From: an uncultured Actinomyces sp.
GTDB taxonomy: Bacteria > Actinomycetota > Actinomycetes > Actinomycetales > Actinomycetaceae
Direction: 5' to 3'
DNA: 20,350 nt
Assembly: GCA_900556405.1 (NCBI GenBank)
Contig: USPB01000007.1
Span: forward strand, 1 to 20,350
Shown here: positions 1 to 7,939 of the stretch, piece by piece
Position numbering within the stretch: position 1 is the first letter of the stretch
Layout: every line of letters starts with the position of its first letter
Notes under the pieces: generated by a model
What the model saw: only the letters and a program-made list of their open reading frames with translations
The model's database searches: none
Told to the model about the DNA's origin: nothing
Translations under genes and position numbers: made by a program

Positions 1-13
1 CCTCCCGCACTGA

Positions 14-39
14 CGTGAGGAGCGTCCCTGCTGCTCACG
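14..39. repeat. Inverted repeat in the leader of the off-edge gene
   Basis: CGTGAG at 14-19 and CTCACG at 34-39 form perfect 6-bp arms separated by 14 nt. The element lies downstream of the minus-strand promoter at 61-89, so it would sit in the 5' untranslated region of the gene beyond the left edge. No T-run follows on either strand, so it does not look like an intrinsic terminator. It could be an mRNA hairpin or chance. The rest of 1-85 shows no gene. Confidence 0.25.
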
Positions 40-60
40 CTATCGAAAGTCTGTAGTCAC

Positions 61-89
61 ATCATACCCCAGTCGGTGACGCACGTCAT
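61..89 (-). promoter_or_regulatory. Sigma70-type promoter reading off the left edge
   Basis: On the minus strand, ATGACG (84-89, 4/6 to TTGACA) is followed by a 17-bp spacer and TATGAT (61-66, 5/6 to TATAAT). A transcript would start near 54 and leave the window. The -35 hexamer overlaps the comF stop codon (86-88). In many actinobacteria the gene after comF in this orientation is hpf (ribosome hibernation factor), then secA. That identity is inference from synteny because the gene is not in the window. Confidence 0.45.
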
Positions 90-832
90 GAGATAAGGCC
101 GGGTCGGCACAGCGTCACAACCGCCGCAAGCCCACCGAGCACACGCTCCATTTCCCGGATCGTCGCCCCCGTCGTCACCACATCATCGACCGCCACAACG
201 ACAGCGCCACGAGGCGGGGCCGCGAGCGCCCGCATCGCCCCCATGCGTCCCACCGTGCGCTGGGCCCCTGCTTTGCCCGACTGCGACGACGCACCAATGC
301 GCAGTCGCACCGCATCCACCACCCGCACGCGCACGCCCACCCGCGCGCTCGCAGCCAACGCCCGAGCAACGGCGCACGCCAGCGGCATCGCCACCTGACG
401 ACCCCGCAGGCGCCTCTTCCACGAGGAGGGCGCGGGCACCACCCACACGTCCACCGCTCCCCCACCCACGGGCGCCCTCCCCTCACGGGAGCCCCCAGCG
501 GTAGCGGGCGACCCCGCCACGCCCAGCACCCGAGCCAGGGAGGTGCCGAGGCGGGCGCCGGCCTCGTCGAGGAAATCGGTCACGTCCGTGCGCGCGGAAT
601 GTTTGGCGGTGAGCACAATGCGCCGCAGGGGACCCGCGTAATCCCCCATGGCCAGCGCGGGTAGGTCGCCGCGCGTGCCCTCGATGATCGTCGGGATCGG
701 CTCGACCTGAGCGAGACGCCGACACGAGGGGCACAGGACCTCGTCCCAGGCGCGGCACCCCGCGCATTGGACGGGCAGGATCGCTCCGATCAAGCCCCGC
801 GCGAGAGTGCGATGACCGCGCACGCCCACCAC
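86..832 (-). CDS. comF: ComF family phosphoribosyltransferase-like protein
   Basis: ComF-family protein, about 248 aa: an N-terminal zinc-ribbon-like region plus a type I phosphoribosyltransferase fold. In naturally competent bacteria ComF helps process incoming single-stranded DNA; its role in most actinobacteria is unproven. Visible marks: two cysteine pairs, CAGC and CPSC (residues about 23-37), the motif VPAPSSWKRRLRGRQ (about 132-146), and the PRPP-binding loop VVVAVDDVVTTGAT (about 211-224). I chose the GTG at 832, just after the lpqB stop (838-840) and with a weak AGGT upstream. A GTG at 886 would add 18 residues and overlap lpqB by 49 bp; GTG codons at 829 and 823 are also possible. 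It is the last gene of the mtrA-mtrB-lpqB-comF transcription unit. The family call is secure; the start and in vivo role are not. Confidence 0.9.
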   Translation of the reverse strand: MVGVRGHRTLARGLIGAILPVQCAGCRAWDEVLCPSCRRLAQVEPIPTIIEGTRGDLPALAMGDYAGPLRRIVLTAKHSARTDVTDFLDEAGARLGTSLARVLGVAGSPATAGGSREGRAPVGGGAVDVWVVPAPSSWKRRLRGRQVAMPLACAVARALAASARVGVRVRVVDAVRLRIGASSQSGKAGAQRTVGRMGAMRALAAPPRGAVVVAVDDVVTTGATIREMERVLGGLAAVVTLCRPGLIS

Positions 833-837
833 GGCAC

Positions 838-2487
838 CTAACCCGCGTAGCGCGCGGACGAAAGCGACTCGGGGACGTTTTGCCACAGCGCGCCCGAGCG
901 GATCAGGACCTGTGTCTTGCCCGCCTCATCGGTGCCCGTGATGACGATCGAGGAGGAGGACGCGCCAGCGCTCATCGTTCTCACGCGGACGGGCAGCGAC
1001 ACGCTCGAGGGCAACCCACCGAGGGGAAGGGTGATGAGCTGATCGTCGGCGCTTCCTGCCTCGCGAACCACGAGGGCCAGACCCGTCGACGTCGTCCACG
1101 AGCCATCGATGACGGTTCCCCGCTCGAGACTCACCTGGGTCAGGGATCGCACCGCCTGTGGGCGTCCCGCGGGGCCACGCTCGACGACGCCCACCCACGC
1201 ACTCGAATCGTTTCCGCGTATAACGAGTGCGCGCGTCCCGTCCGGCGAGATCCGCACGGCGCGGATATCGCCCGCACTCTCGGACTCGACACTCACGGGG
1301 AAGACGCCGTCCGCCCCACCCGCGACCGACACCGAGGCCGCCGACGTCGAGGCACCCCACACCCACCCAAAACGATCGATGGAGGGACCCAGAGGCGCAG
1401 CGCCGGGAATATAGGCAACGGATGCACCCGCTCGCTGCGCGTACACGCCGTCAGCTGAACTCCAGGCGATGAGCGACGGATCCACCGGGGACGCCGTCGG
1501 AGAGGAAGCCCCCGACACCGACGCGAGCATCGTCACCGTCGTACCTGAGACGATCCCCACCCCGTCCGGCCCGGCACCGACAAGAGTGTCGAGGGAATAG
1601 GTGGGCGCAGCAGGGGGGTCGGACGCTTCCAGGGTCTCGCCGGAAAGCGACACGCTCACCTGGGACACATCTGCCGCCTGGGTGAGCGTACGCGTCAGCT
1701 CCCATGCGAGGTTCTCGCGGCCGCCCTCGCTCGCGGGCATGACGGCATTGAGTTCAACGTGCGCGACTCCATCACTGACATCGACGCCGTGGGAGGGGAT
1801 CGTCGTGCCTGCAGGAATAGCGTTTGCGGTGACGGGAGCGAGGGCCTGGCTGGGCCCAGCGACGAGGCCGGCCAGCAGGTACGAGGCGAGGCGACGCGAG
1901 GGATACCACCGAGGATCCGCGACCAGGTCGGAGCCGTCCTGGGTCGGGAAGTAGAGGTTGACAAGCGAGTACGAGGCCGTGAACGCCGCGCGACTCATGA
2001 GGACCATGTTGTCCGGCGCGTTGATGCGCCACTGCCCGTCTTCGCGCACGAGCGTGAACGTGTGCGAGGCCGTCGACGCATCGACGCGCGTGAGCACGCC
2101 GGACGAGTCAACGCTGGCCACACCAAGCACCGAGACCGTCACGTCGACCTGGGAGGCTGTCTCGGAGCCAGCGGTGATGGCGGGCGTGGTGTCGGTGTCA
2201 TAGAGAAGAATCTCCGTGTCCGGCTGCCAGGTGCGAGCGGAGGAAGCACTCAGGAAGAGGCGGGCGGTCGCAAAGTCGTCCTGCGGTCCGGCCGCACACG
2301 CCAGGAGAAAATCATTGACAAGGGTCGCGGCATCGGACCCGTCAGAGGGTCCCTCCGCCGAGAACTGGACGCCGCTGCCGTCACGGGAGGACACGTCGAA
2401 GGGAGCCGGAGCCGACGACCGGGGCAGGGACGTGCAGCCCGCGAGAATCACGCATGCGAGCGCAGCGAGGACGAGGGGGCGTTTCAT
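838..2487 (-). CDS. lpqB: Lipoprotein LpqB, MtrAB partner
   Basis: LpqB is an extracytoplasmic lipoprotein that works with the MtrB sensor; in mycobacteria it modulates MtrA phosphorylation and cell-wall homeostasis. The 549-aa product has a lipoprotein signal peptide with lipobox LAGC, lipidated Cys18. An N-terminal domain (about 50-165) is followed by a GerMN-like domain (about 170-290, with RLASYLLAGLVAGPS) and a beta-propeller-like C-terminal half (about 300-549). Length and order fit the family. I set the start at the ATG at 2487, which makes an ATGA overlap with the mtrB stop and is preceded by GGAGG. An upstream GTG at 2499 lies in that Shine-Dalgarno and would only add four residues before the signal peptide. 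Translational coupling to mtrB is likely. No odd features. Confidence 0.95.
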   Translation of the reverse strand: MKRPLVLAALACVILAGCTSLPRSSAPAPFDVSSRDGSGVQFSAEGPSDGSDAATLVNDFLLACAAGPQDDFATARLFLSASSARTWQPDTEILLYDTDTTPAITAGSETASQVDVTVSVLGVASVDSSGVLTRVDASTASHTFTLVREDGQWRINAPDNMVLMSRAAFTASYSLVNLYFPTQDGSDLVADPRWYPSRRLASYLLAGLVAGPSQALAPVTANAIPAGTTIPSHGVDVSDGVAHVELNAVMPASEGGRENLAWELTRTLTQAADVSQVSVSLSGETLEASDPPAAPTYSLDTLVGAGPDGVGIVSGTTVTMLASVSGASSPTASPVDPSLIAWSSADGVYAQRAGASVAYIPGAAPLGPSIDRFGWVWGASTSAASVSVAGGADGVFPVSVESESAGDIRAVRISPDGTRALVIRGNDSSAWVGVVERGPAGRPQAVRSLTQVSLERGTVIDGSWTTSTGLALVVREAGSADDQLITLPLGGLPSSVSLPVRVRTMSAGASSSSIVITGTDEAGKTQVLIRSGALWQNVPESLSSARYAG

Positions 2488-4103
2488 TCGGCCTCCCACA
2501 GGACGAGGGGACGGCTGGCGATTTCCTCGCCGGCTCGCTTGGGCAGTGTCATGAGGAAGGAAGCTCCCTTTCCGGGCTCGCCGTATGCCTGCAGGCGCCC
2601 GCCGTGGATGGCGACGTCTTCCGTCGCGATCGCGAGGCCGAGGCCGGTGCCTCCGGTCGTGCGCGCTCGAGCGGTGTCCGCACGATAGAAGCGATCGAAA
2701 ACGTGGTCGGCGACTTCCTGGGTCATTCCCACACCGCGATCGCGCACGCGGCAGGCCACGTCCGTCTCGGTGGCCGCCACGGTGATCGTCACCGTCGTGC
2801 CGTCCGCGTGCTCGATCGCGTTGACAACGAGGTTGCGGATCACGCGTTCAATGCGGCGCTCATCGATCTCTGCACCAGCTCGCACCGGAGCCACGATCTC
2901 AACCGTGACGCCCTGGCGCTGCGCGAGATCGGCGCACGCTTCGACGACGCGTGTCACGATGGGGCGCAGGTCGCGTTCCTCTGCATCCAGCAGCGCGCTC
3001 GCGGCGTCGTACCGCGAGATTTCCAGCAGGTCGGCGAGCATCTGCTCCATGCGTTCAGTCTGGTCATGCAGGAGCTCCGCAGAGCGGCGTGCGTGCGCGG
3101 GCAGCTCGTCGCGGTTATCCCACACGACGTCCTCGGCCATGCGGATCGTCGTCAGCGGCGTGCGCAGCTCGTGGGACACGTCGGAGACGAAGCGCTGCTG
3201 GAGCTTCGCGAGCTCGTCGTAGCGCGAGATGGTGTCCTGCAGTGAGGACGTCATAGCGTTGAATGCTCGCCCCAAGTCCGCCATCTCATCATCGCCGCGC
3301 ACATCAACGCGCACATCCAGGTCGCCCTCGGAGGCCTTCGTCGCCGCCTGGGCCGTCACGCGTACGGGCAGGAGCAGGCGATGGAGGAGCGCAAAGACGC
3401 CGATCGGCAGGGCGACGATGACCGGCAGGGAGGACAGGAACAGAACCCGCAGAACGACATCGACCTGCGCCTGGTCGGCGGACAGCGAATACAGAATGTA
3501 AAGCTCGTGCGTGCCCGCTCGTGGCAGCTGCACCTGGGTGCCGACGAGGATCCCCGGCTCTTCCTTCTTGCCGTCGCTCGACCGGATGGCCACCGACTGC
3601 CACTGCGCCCCTCCCCCGGCAACCGCCGCGCGCATCTGCGCCGTCACGAGACCACGCATCTGCTCATCCTCAATCTGGTTGATGCGCAGCGAGGCCGTGG
3701 TGCCTTCGGAGCGCAGCAGCGCCACATTGGTCGCGCCCGCGCCTGCCGCCGAGGCCTTGAGCGAGGCCAGCGCCCCACGCGCGGACTCCTGCACCTGCGC
3801 GGGAGACGAGGCCGTCGACGACGAAAAGCCAGACTGAGCCGAGGAGAACCGAAGGGACGCGTCGGCCAAGATCGCATCCCTGCGCGTCTCGAACATGGAC
3901 GTGCGCAGCTGGGAGGCGATGATGACGCCCGAGACGAGAACAATCACGAGGACCGCGAGCGTAATCGCGACCGCGAGCCGAGCCGACAGGGAGTGACGGA
4001 TGCGGCGGGCGAGGTGCGAGGATGCAAGGAAGGCCCACGGCCTCGACGACGAAATAACGCCCACGAGGCGCTTGAGCGCGTCCCTACGCTCCCGCGCCTG
4101 CAC
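2484..4103 (-). CDS. mtrB: Two-component sensor histidine kinase MtrB
   Basis: Membrane histidine kinase that phosphorylates MtrA, in a system linked to cell division, osmotic response and wall metabolism. The 539-aa protein has TM1 (about 42-64), an extracytoplasmic sensor region of about 150 residues, TM2 (about 217-242), a HAMP domain (about 242-292) and a HisKA domain with VSHELRTP, phospho-acceptor His311. An HATPase_c domain follows with N-box RNLVVNAIEH (423-432), G1 DRGVGM (455-460) and G2 GGTGLGL (484-490). All catalytic boxes are intact. The GTG start at 4103 overlaps mtrA by 20 nt and has a weak GGTGGG upstream. A GTG at 4064, beyond the mtrA stop, is possible but has no ribosome-binding site. 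It is coupled to lpqB by an ATGA overlap. The orthology call rests on domain order plus flanking mtrA and lpqB. Confidence 0.96.
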   Translation of the reverse strand: MQARERRDALKRLVGVISSSRPWAFLASSHLARRIRHSLSARLAVAITLAVLVIVLVSGVIIASQLRTSMFETRRDAILADASLRFSSAQSGFSSSTASSPAQVQESARGALASLKASAAGAGATNVALLRSEGTTASLRINQIEDEQMRGLVTAQMRAAVAGGGAQWQSVAIRSSDGKKEEPGILVGTQVQLPRAGTHELYILYSLSADQAQVDVVLRVLFLSSLPVIVALPIGVFALLHRLLLPVRVTAQAATKASEGDLDVRVDVRGDDEMADLGRAFNAMTSSLQDTISRYDELAKLQQRFVSDVSHELRTPLTTIRMAEDVVWDNRDELPAHARRSAELLHDQTERMEQMLADLLEISRYDAASALLDAEERDLRPIVTRVVEACADLAQRQGVTVEIVAPVRAGAEIDERRIERVIRNLVVNAIEHADGTTVTITVAATETDVACRVRDRGVGMTQEVADHVFDRFYRADTARARTTGGTGLGLAIATEDVAIHGGRLQAYGEPGKGASFLMTLPKRAGEEIASRPLVLWEAE

Positions 4104-4767
4104 GGTATCCCACCCCGCGGACGGTCACAACGAGCTCGGGGCGCTCCGGGTCACGCTCGATCTTCGAGCGCAGACGCTGCACGTGAACATTCACCAGCCT
4201 CGTGTCCGCCGCGTGACGGTAGCCCCACACCTGTTCGAGGAGCTCCTCACGCGAGAAAACCTTCCAGGGCGCGCGAGCCAGCGTCACCAAGAGGTCGAAT
4301 TCGAGGGGCGTCAGAGCGATGACATGCCCGTCTCGCTTCACGACGTGACCGGCCACGTCGATGGACAGGTCCTGCAACGTGAGCCCCTCGTCCACCTGCG
4401 CGTCCTCGCGTCCGCGCAAACGGGCACGCACGCGGGCCACGAGCTCTTTGGGTTTGAAAGGCTTGGGCACGTAGTCGTCAGCTCCGGCCTCCAGTCCCGT
4501 GACGACGTCAGACGTGTCGGAACGAGCGGTCAACATAACGATCGGCGCATCCGAGATACGTCGAATCGCACGGCACACGTCAAAGCCGTCCATGCCCGGC
4601 AGCATCACGTCCAGCAGGACGAGGTCGGGGCGACTCTCTTGGAATTGAGCCAGCGCCTGGGATCCATCGGCACAAAAGACGACGTCGAAGCCCTCATTCT
4701 GGAGGACAATCCCGATCATCTCGGCCAGGGCGACGTCGTCGTCGACGACGAGGATGCGCGAACTCAT
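4084..4767 (-). CDS. mtrA: Response regulator MtrA (OmpR/PhoB family)
   Basis: DNA-binding response regulator of the MtrAB system. The 227-aa product has a receiver domain with acidic pocket D9/D10, phospho-acceptor Asp53 (LLDVMLPGMDG), T80 and K102. A winged-helix output domain (about 130-224) ends in TVRGVGYRAG; LTPLEFDLL and WGYRHAADTRLVNVHVQRLR are very close to mycobacterial MtrA as I remember it. The ATG at 4767 matches the usual MtrA N-terminus (RILVVDDD). No Shine-Dalgarno is visible: a GTGAC repeat abuts the ATG, and CACTAT ends 6 nt before it. The mRNA may therefore be leaderless, and the repeat array at 4768-4794 would make the gene autoregulated if it binds MtrA. It is the first gene of the mtrA-mtrB-lpqB-comF unit and is divergent from the membrane-protein operon at 4909. 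Confidence 0.97.
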   Translation of the reverse strand: MSSRILVVDDDVALAEMIGIVLQNEGFDVVFCADGSQALAQFQESRPDLVLLDVMLPGMDGFDVCRAIRRISDAPIVMLTARSDTSDVVTGLEAGADDYVPKPFKPKELVARVRARLRGREDAQVDEGLTLQDLSIDVAGHVVKRDGHVIALTPLEFDLLVTLARAPWKVFSREELLEQVWGYRHAADTRLVNVHVQRLRSKIERDPERPELVVTVRGVGYRAGAGA

Positions 4768-4794
4768 GTCACGATAGTGTCACGAAATCGTCAC
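4768..4794. promoter_or_regulatory. Triple 11-bp-spaced GTCACGA repeat, candidate MtrA operator
   Basis: GTCAC begins at 4768, 4779 and 4790, exactly 11 bp apart, and each copy extends to GTCACGA. The array lies in the 141-bp divergent region between mtrA and the plus-strand operon at 4909, and its first copy touches the mtrA start codon. Phased direct repeats one helical turn apart are typical of OmpR-family sites, and GTCAC-containing motifs are known for mycobacterial MtrA. The array overlaps a possible mtrA -10 (CACTAT on the minus strand, 4774-4779), which suggests negative autoregulation. BldD-like GTnAC pairs are an alternative reading. In the rest of the gap (4795-4908) I see only a GTGAC at 4876-4880 and the GGAGG of the next gene; no convincing plus-strand promoter. 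Confidence 0.6.
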
Positions 4795-4908
4795 GAACGC
4801 AGAAGACTCGCGCATCAACGACCCAATTTCTGCCCTGGACAAGGTTTCACGCGACGGCTGCGTGTGGCAGGATTAGTGACAGACCAAACAATCGACATGG
4901 AGGCACGA

Positions 4909-6153
4909 ATGAGCACCCCGTGGACCGCTCCCGGCTCCTCGAACCCGTATCAGTCCACCGGAGCGCAGCCCGGGGCCGCGGGCGGCCAGGTCTATGGTGC
5001 TCAGTCCTCCTACGGCGGTCAGCAGCCCTACGACGCTCAACACCCCTACGGCACCCAGCCCGGATACGGCGGTCAGCAAGCCTACGGCGCTCAGCAGCCC
5101 TACGGCACCCAGCCCGGATACGGCGGCCAGCAGGGTTACGCCTCGCAGCCCGGCGCCTCCGGCTACAGCGTGAACACCAACCAGTGGGGATGGGAAGCCA
5201 AGCCCGGCATCATCCCCCTGCGCCCGCTCTCGATCGGCGACCTGATGAGCGGTTCGTTTGCCGCGATCCGTCAGAATCCGAAGATTCTTTTCGGCTTCAC
5301 GATGGCGGTCATGGCGGTCGTCTCCCTCGTCTCCATGGTGACAGCTTTCCTGCCGACCTCGCTCGGGTCCGTGGCCGAATCGAGCGATCCCCAGGCCCAG
5401 TTGTCGGGGACGGAGGATTTGGCCGTCCTGATGCTGACTGGCCTAGTATCTCAGGGTGTGCAGACGCTGACGATGGTTGCGGGCACCACCATCATCATGG
5501 GCATGCTGGCGACCACGGTGTCGCAGATGATGATCGGCAACAAGGTGACCCTCTCGCAGGCCTGGGCGATGACGCAGCCTCGTCTGGGCGCCTTGATTGG
5601 CACGTTCATCGTGACCGGCATTGTCACGATGCTCCCGATGATCATCTGGGGCCTCCTCATGGTCGGATTCTTCTTCATCTTCCTCGCCGATGATTCGATC
5701 GGTGACCCCCTCTTGCTCGTCGGTTTCTTGCTGTTCCTGCCCGTCGTCGCCGCCGTGTATTTCCTGAACATCAAGTTCGCTTTCGCTTCCGTCATCACGG
5801 TGCTTGAGGAGATCGGACCGATCGCGTCCTTGAAGCGTTCGTGGAACCTGAGCAAGGGCTACTTCTGGCCGACGCTTGGACGAATCTTCCTCGTCACGTT
5901 CATCGCCGGTTTTATCGCCGGTTTCATCGGTGGTTTCATCGGCGGTCTCACGGGAGTCACCGCGTTCGCCATGGCCGATAATGAGACCGGTTCGACGATT
6001 CTTCTGGCGATCACAACGGGTCTGATCACCTTCGCCAGCGGCCTCGTCACGCCGCTCACTGCCACCTATGAGACGCTCATGTATGCGGACCTGCGTATCC
6101 GTAAGGAAAACTTCGCGGCGGTCCTCATGCAGGCGAGCGTCCAGCCTCAGTGA
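4909..6153 (+). CDS. Multi-pass membrane protein, GPDPase membrane-domain type, with repeat tail
   Basis: A 414-aa integral membrane protein. Residues 1-90 form a disordered Tyr/Gly/Gln/Pro-rich tail containing nine hexapeptide repeats (29-82). From WGWEAKPGIIPLRPLSIGD onward it resembles proteins annotated as glycerophosphoryl diester phosphodiesterase membrane domain; about six hydrophobic segments lie near 126-148, 172-203, 225-258, 266-287, 323-351 and 362-386. The segment at 331-347 is a run of F-I-x-G-F-I units with small-residue packing. There is no phosphodiesterase catalytic domain, so the family name should not be read as an enzyme call. The ATG at 4909 follows GGAGG by 5 nt; the frame is open further upstream but there it is antisense to mtrA. 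It is the first gene of a five-gene unit and overlaps the next by GTGA. M. tuberculosis Rv3689 is the probable counterpart by context. Function unknown. Confidence 0.85.
   Translation: MSTPWTAPGSSNPYQSTGAQPGAAGGQVYGAQSSYGGQQPYDAQHPYGTQPGYGGQQAYGAQQPYGTQPGYGGQQGYASQPGASGYSVNTNQWGWEAKPGIIPLRPLSIGDLMSGSFAAIRQNPKILFGFTMAVMAVVSLVSMVTAFLPTSLGSVAESSDPQAQLSGTEDLAVLMLTGLVSQGVQTLTMVAGTTIIMGMLATTVSQMMIGNKVTLSQAWAMTQPRLGALIGTFIVTGIVTMLPMIIWGLLMVGFFFIFLADDSIGDPLLLVGFLLFLPVVAAVYFLNIKFAFASVITVLEEIGPIASLKRSWNLSKGYFWPTLGRIFLVTFIAGFIAGFIGGFIGGLTGVTAFAMADNETGSTILLAITTGLITFASGLVTPLTATYETLMYADLRIRKENFAAVLMQASVQPQ
4993..5154 (+). repeat. Nine tandem 18-bp units encoding Y-G-x-Q-x-x hexapeptides
   Basis: Nine consecutive 18-bp units encode hexapeptides such as YGAQSS, YGGQQP, YDAQHP, YGTQPG and YASQPG. 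A higher-order 54-bp period is also visible: the same DNA starting with the YGTQPG codons recurs at 5047 and 5101 with very few differences. The near identity suggests recent duplication by slippage, so copy number may vary between strains. The tail is predicted to be disordered and precedes the first membrane segment. Confidence 0.9.
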
Positions 6154-6785
6154 GTCCCATGCTCAGCTGTGAGGTTCCGCTGACGCCCGACCAGGGCGAG
6201 GCTCGTGACTGGCTCCTCAAAGAGCTTGCCAAGGGCGAGTACGGCGAGATCGGTGGCCCGATCGTCGGCTTCGTCAAGAATGTGATCGACGATTTCTTCC
6301 GCCTCCTGTCGTGGAAGGGCCAGGGTGCCCCACCGATCTCGCTGATCCTGGCGATTCTGGCGATCATTGTGATCGCAGCCCTGGTCATTGTGCTCATCCT
6401 CAACCCGATTCGTCTGGCGAGACGGCGCAAGTCGGGCGCTGTCTTCGAGGAGGAGACCAGCGAGCCGCAGGTTCAGGCATCCTTCGACGAGGCCGTGGCC
6501 GCTCAGGATTGGAACCTGGCGTACGTGTGGGCCTACCGTCTCATGGTTCTGGGCCTCGATGACCACGACATCGTCTCCTCGACTCCGGGCCTGACCGCCC
6601 GCGAGGCCGCCGACGCGGCGACCCGGGTCGCCCCCGGCCTCGCCCCGCAGCTGTCCGCATACGCCGAGTCCTTCGACAAGGTTCGCTACGGTCATGCCGC
6701 GGTCTCGCGCGACGAGGTGGACGCGCTGCGCTCCTTTACTCCGGTCCTCCTCGACCTGTGTAGCCACGCGAAGGACAAGTCATGA
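6150..6785 (+). CDS. DUF4129 single-pass membrane protein
   Basis: A 211-aa protein with one clear membrane helix (about 63-84), followed by a basic RLARRRK stretch and a C-terminal cytosolic domain. The region from GLTAREAADAATRVAP through DEVDALRSF matches the DUF4129 pattern, a small domain often found at the C-terminus of membrane transglutaminase-like proteins encoded beside MoxR and DUF58 genes. Here it stands alone, without a transglutaminase domain, as is usual in this actinobacterial block. The GTG start at 6150 overlaps the previous stop as GTGA; an ATG at 6159 is an alternative. The stop overlaps the next gene as ATGA, so translation is probably coupled throughout. The biochemical role of DUF4129 is unknown; a part in a MoxR-driven membrane assembly is inferred from neighbours. 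Confidence 0.85.
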   Translation: MSPMLSCEVPLTPDQGEARDWLLKELAKGEYGEIGGPIVGFVKNVIDDFFRLLSWKGQGAPPISLILAILAIIVIAALVIVLILNPIRLARRRKSGAVFEEETSEPQVQASFDEAVAAQDWNLAYVWAYRLMVLGLDDHDIVSSTPGLTAREAADAATRVAPGLAPQLSAYAESFDKVRYGHAAVSRDEVDALRSFTPVLLDLCSHAKDKS

Positions 6786-7939
6786 AGTCCCGGCAGGTCG
6801 CAATCGTCACTCCCACGGCGCGCGAGCGTTTCTCGGCGGCGCGTCCGATGCTCCTCCTCATTGCGGTCACGGTGATTGCCCTGATCGGTTCGGCCCTCCT
6901 CAGCCAGATGGGGTACAACAACGCGCCCGTCGGCATTCGCAATAAGCACGGCGATGGCGCCCGCGCGCTGGCCCAGGTGCTCGGCGACCACGGGGTGTCC
7001 GTGCGCGAAGTCGGAGCGAAGGGCGCATCCGAGGTGGGCGATGACACGACCCTCGTCGTCATTTTTCCCGCGCGGATGAGCGATTCTATCGCCAAGGCGG
7101 TCGAGACCCGGGCGAACGTCGTCTACGTCGGACTCGAGGAAGAATACGATTCGTCTGCTCCCTACCTCGACGGTCTTCACGCGAAGCGTGACTGGCACAG
7201 CTCACGTGTCGTGACGGCCAGGTGCAACTCCGAAACGGCGACGCGCGCGCAGTCGCTGACGTCCTCCGCCTACGCGGTCGGCGGCACCGCAAGCAGCGCA
7301 CACGGCTGGGCACTGTGCTTCCCCGGGGATGACGATTCCTACGCATACGCCGAGAAGGCCGAATCAGGGCGTTTCCGGGCGATCATTCCCGATTCGCTGC
7401 GCCTGCGAAACCGCGCGATCACCGACGAGGGCAACGCAGCCCTCGCCATCAACGCGATCGGGCGTACCCCCAAGGTCGCCTGGTATTCGCCGAAAACGAC
7501 CGATACCCTCGGCCACGGGAAAGACGACAGCGCCGAGGCACCCTACCTCGCACCCGCTTTCCTCCTCACGATTGGGGCGTGCCTGATTGCCGCGATCGCC
7601 CGAGGCAGGCGCCTGGGTCCCCTGACGCCGGAGAAACTCCCCATTGAGGTTCCCGCCTCCGAAACCGTCATCGGTAAGGCCCGTCTCATGCGCTCTCAGC
7701 GGGCGTACGAGCACGCCGCCACGGCGCTGCGTAGCGCCAGTGCCACACGCATCGCGACCGCACTGGGCATCGCCCACACTGGCGACCGCGAGGCTCTGAC
7801 CCGTGCGATTGAGCAACGAGGCCTGCTCACGTCGCGCTCGACCGCCCTCTTGTGGGGTCCTGCCCCCACGTCCGAGAAGGAACTGATCCGCCTCGCCCAC
7901 GACCTCGACGCTCTCGAAAAGGAGATCCGCCATGACTAG
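6782..7939 (+). CDS. DUF4350 domain membrane protein
   Basis: A 385-aa protein with an N-terminal membrane helix (about 22-42), an extracytoplasmic domain of about 210 residues, a second helix (about 256-273) and a cytosolic tail of about 110 residues. DUF4350-like features are NKHGDGARALAQVLGDHGV near the N-terminus (a GATase-like fold is usual for this family), the segment RNRAITDEGNAALAINAIG (210-228) and the post-helix motif ARGRRLGPL (273-281). Two cysteines at 148 and 179 lie in the extracytoplasmic part and could form a disulfide. The ATG start overlaps the DUF4129 stop (ATGA) and the 3' end overlaps moxR by 8 bp. Probable counterpart of Rv3691. Function unknown; the topology would let it link an outside signal to the cytosolic MoxR ATPase, which is speculation. 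Confidence 0.82.
   Translation: MKSRQVAIVTPTARERFSAARPMLLLIAVTVIALIGSALLSQMGYNNAPVGIRNKHGDGARALAQVLGDHGVSVREVGAKGASEVGDDTTLVVIFPARMSDSIAKAVETRANVVYVGLEEEYDSSAPYLDGLHAKRDWHSSRVVTARCNSETATRAQSLTSSAYAVGGTASSAHGWALCFPGDDDSYAYAEKAESGRFRAIIPDSLRLRNRAITDEGNAALAINAIGRTPKVAWYSPKTTDTLGHGKDDSAEAPYLAPAFLLTIGACLIAAIARGRRLGPLTPEKLPIEVPASETVIGKARLMRSQRAYEHAATALRSASATRIATALGIAHTGDREALTRAIEQRGLLTSRSTALLWGPAPTSEKELIRLAHDLDALEKEIRHD

Noticed and set aside
1759..2688. Plus-strand ORF of 309 codons across lpqB and the end of mtrB
   Set aside because: Spans two well-supported minus-strand genes and translates to Arg/Gly-rich sequence without motifs.
4000..4908. Open frame extending upstream of the membrane protein start, antisense to mtrA
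   Set aside because: The stretch is the mirror of mtrA codons; GGAGG and ATG at 4909 mark the true start.
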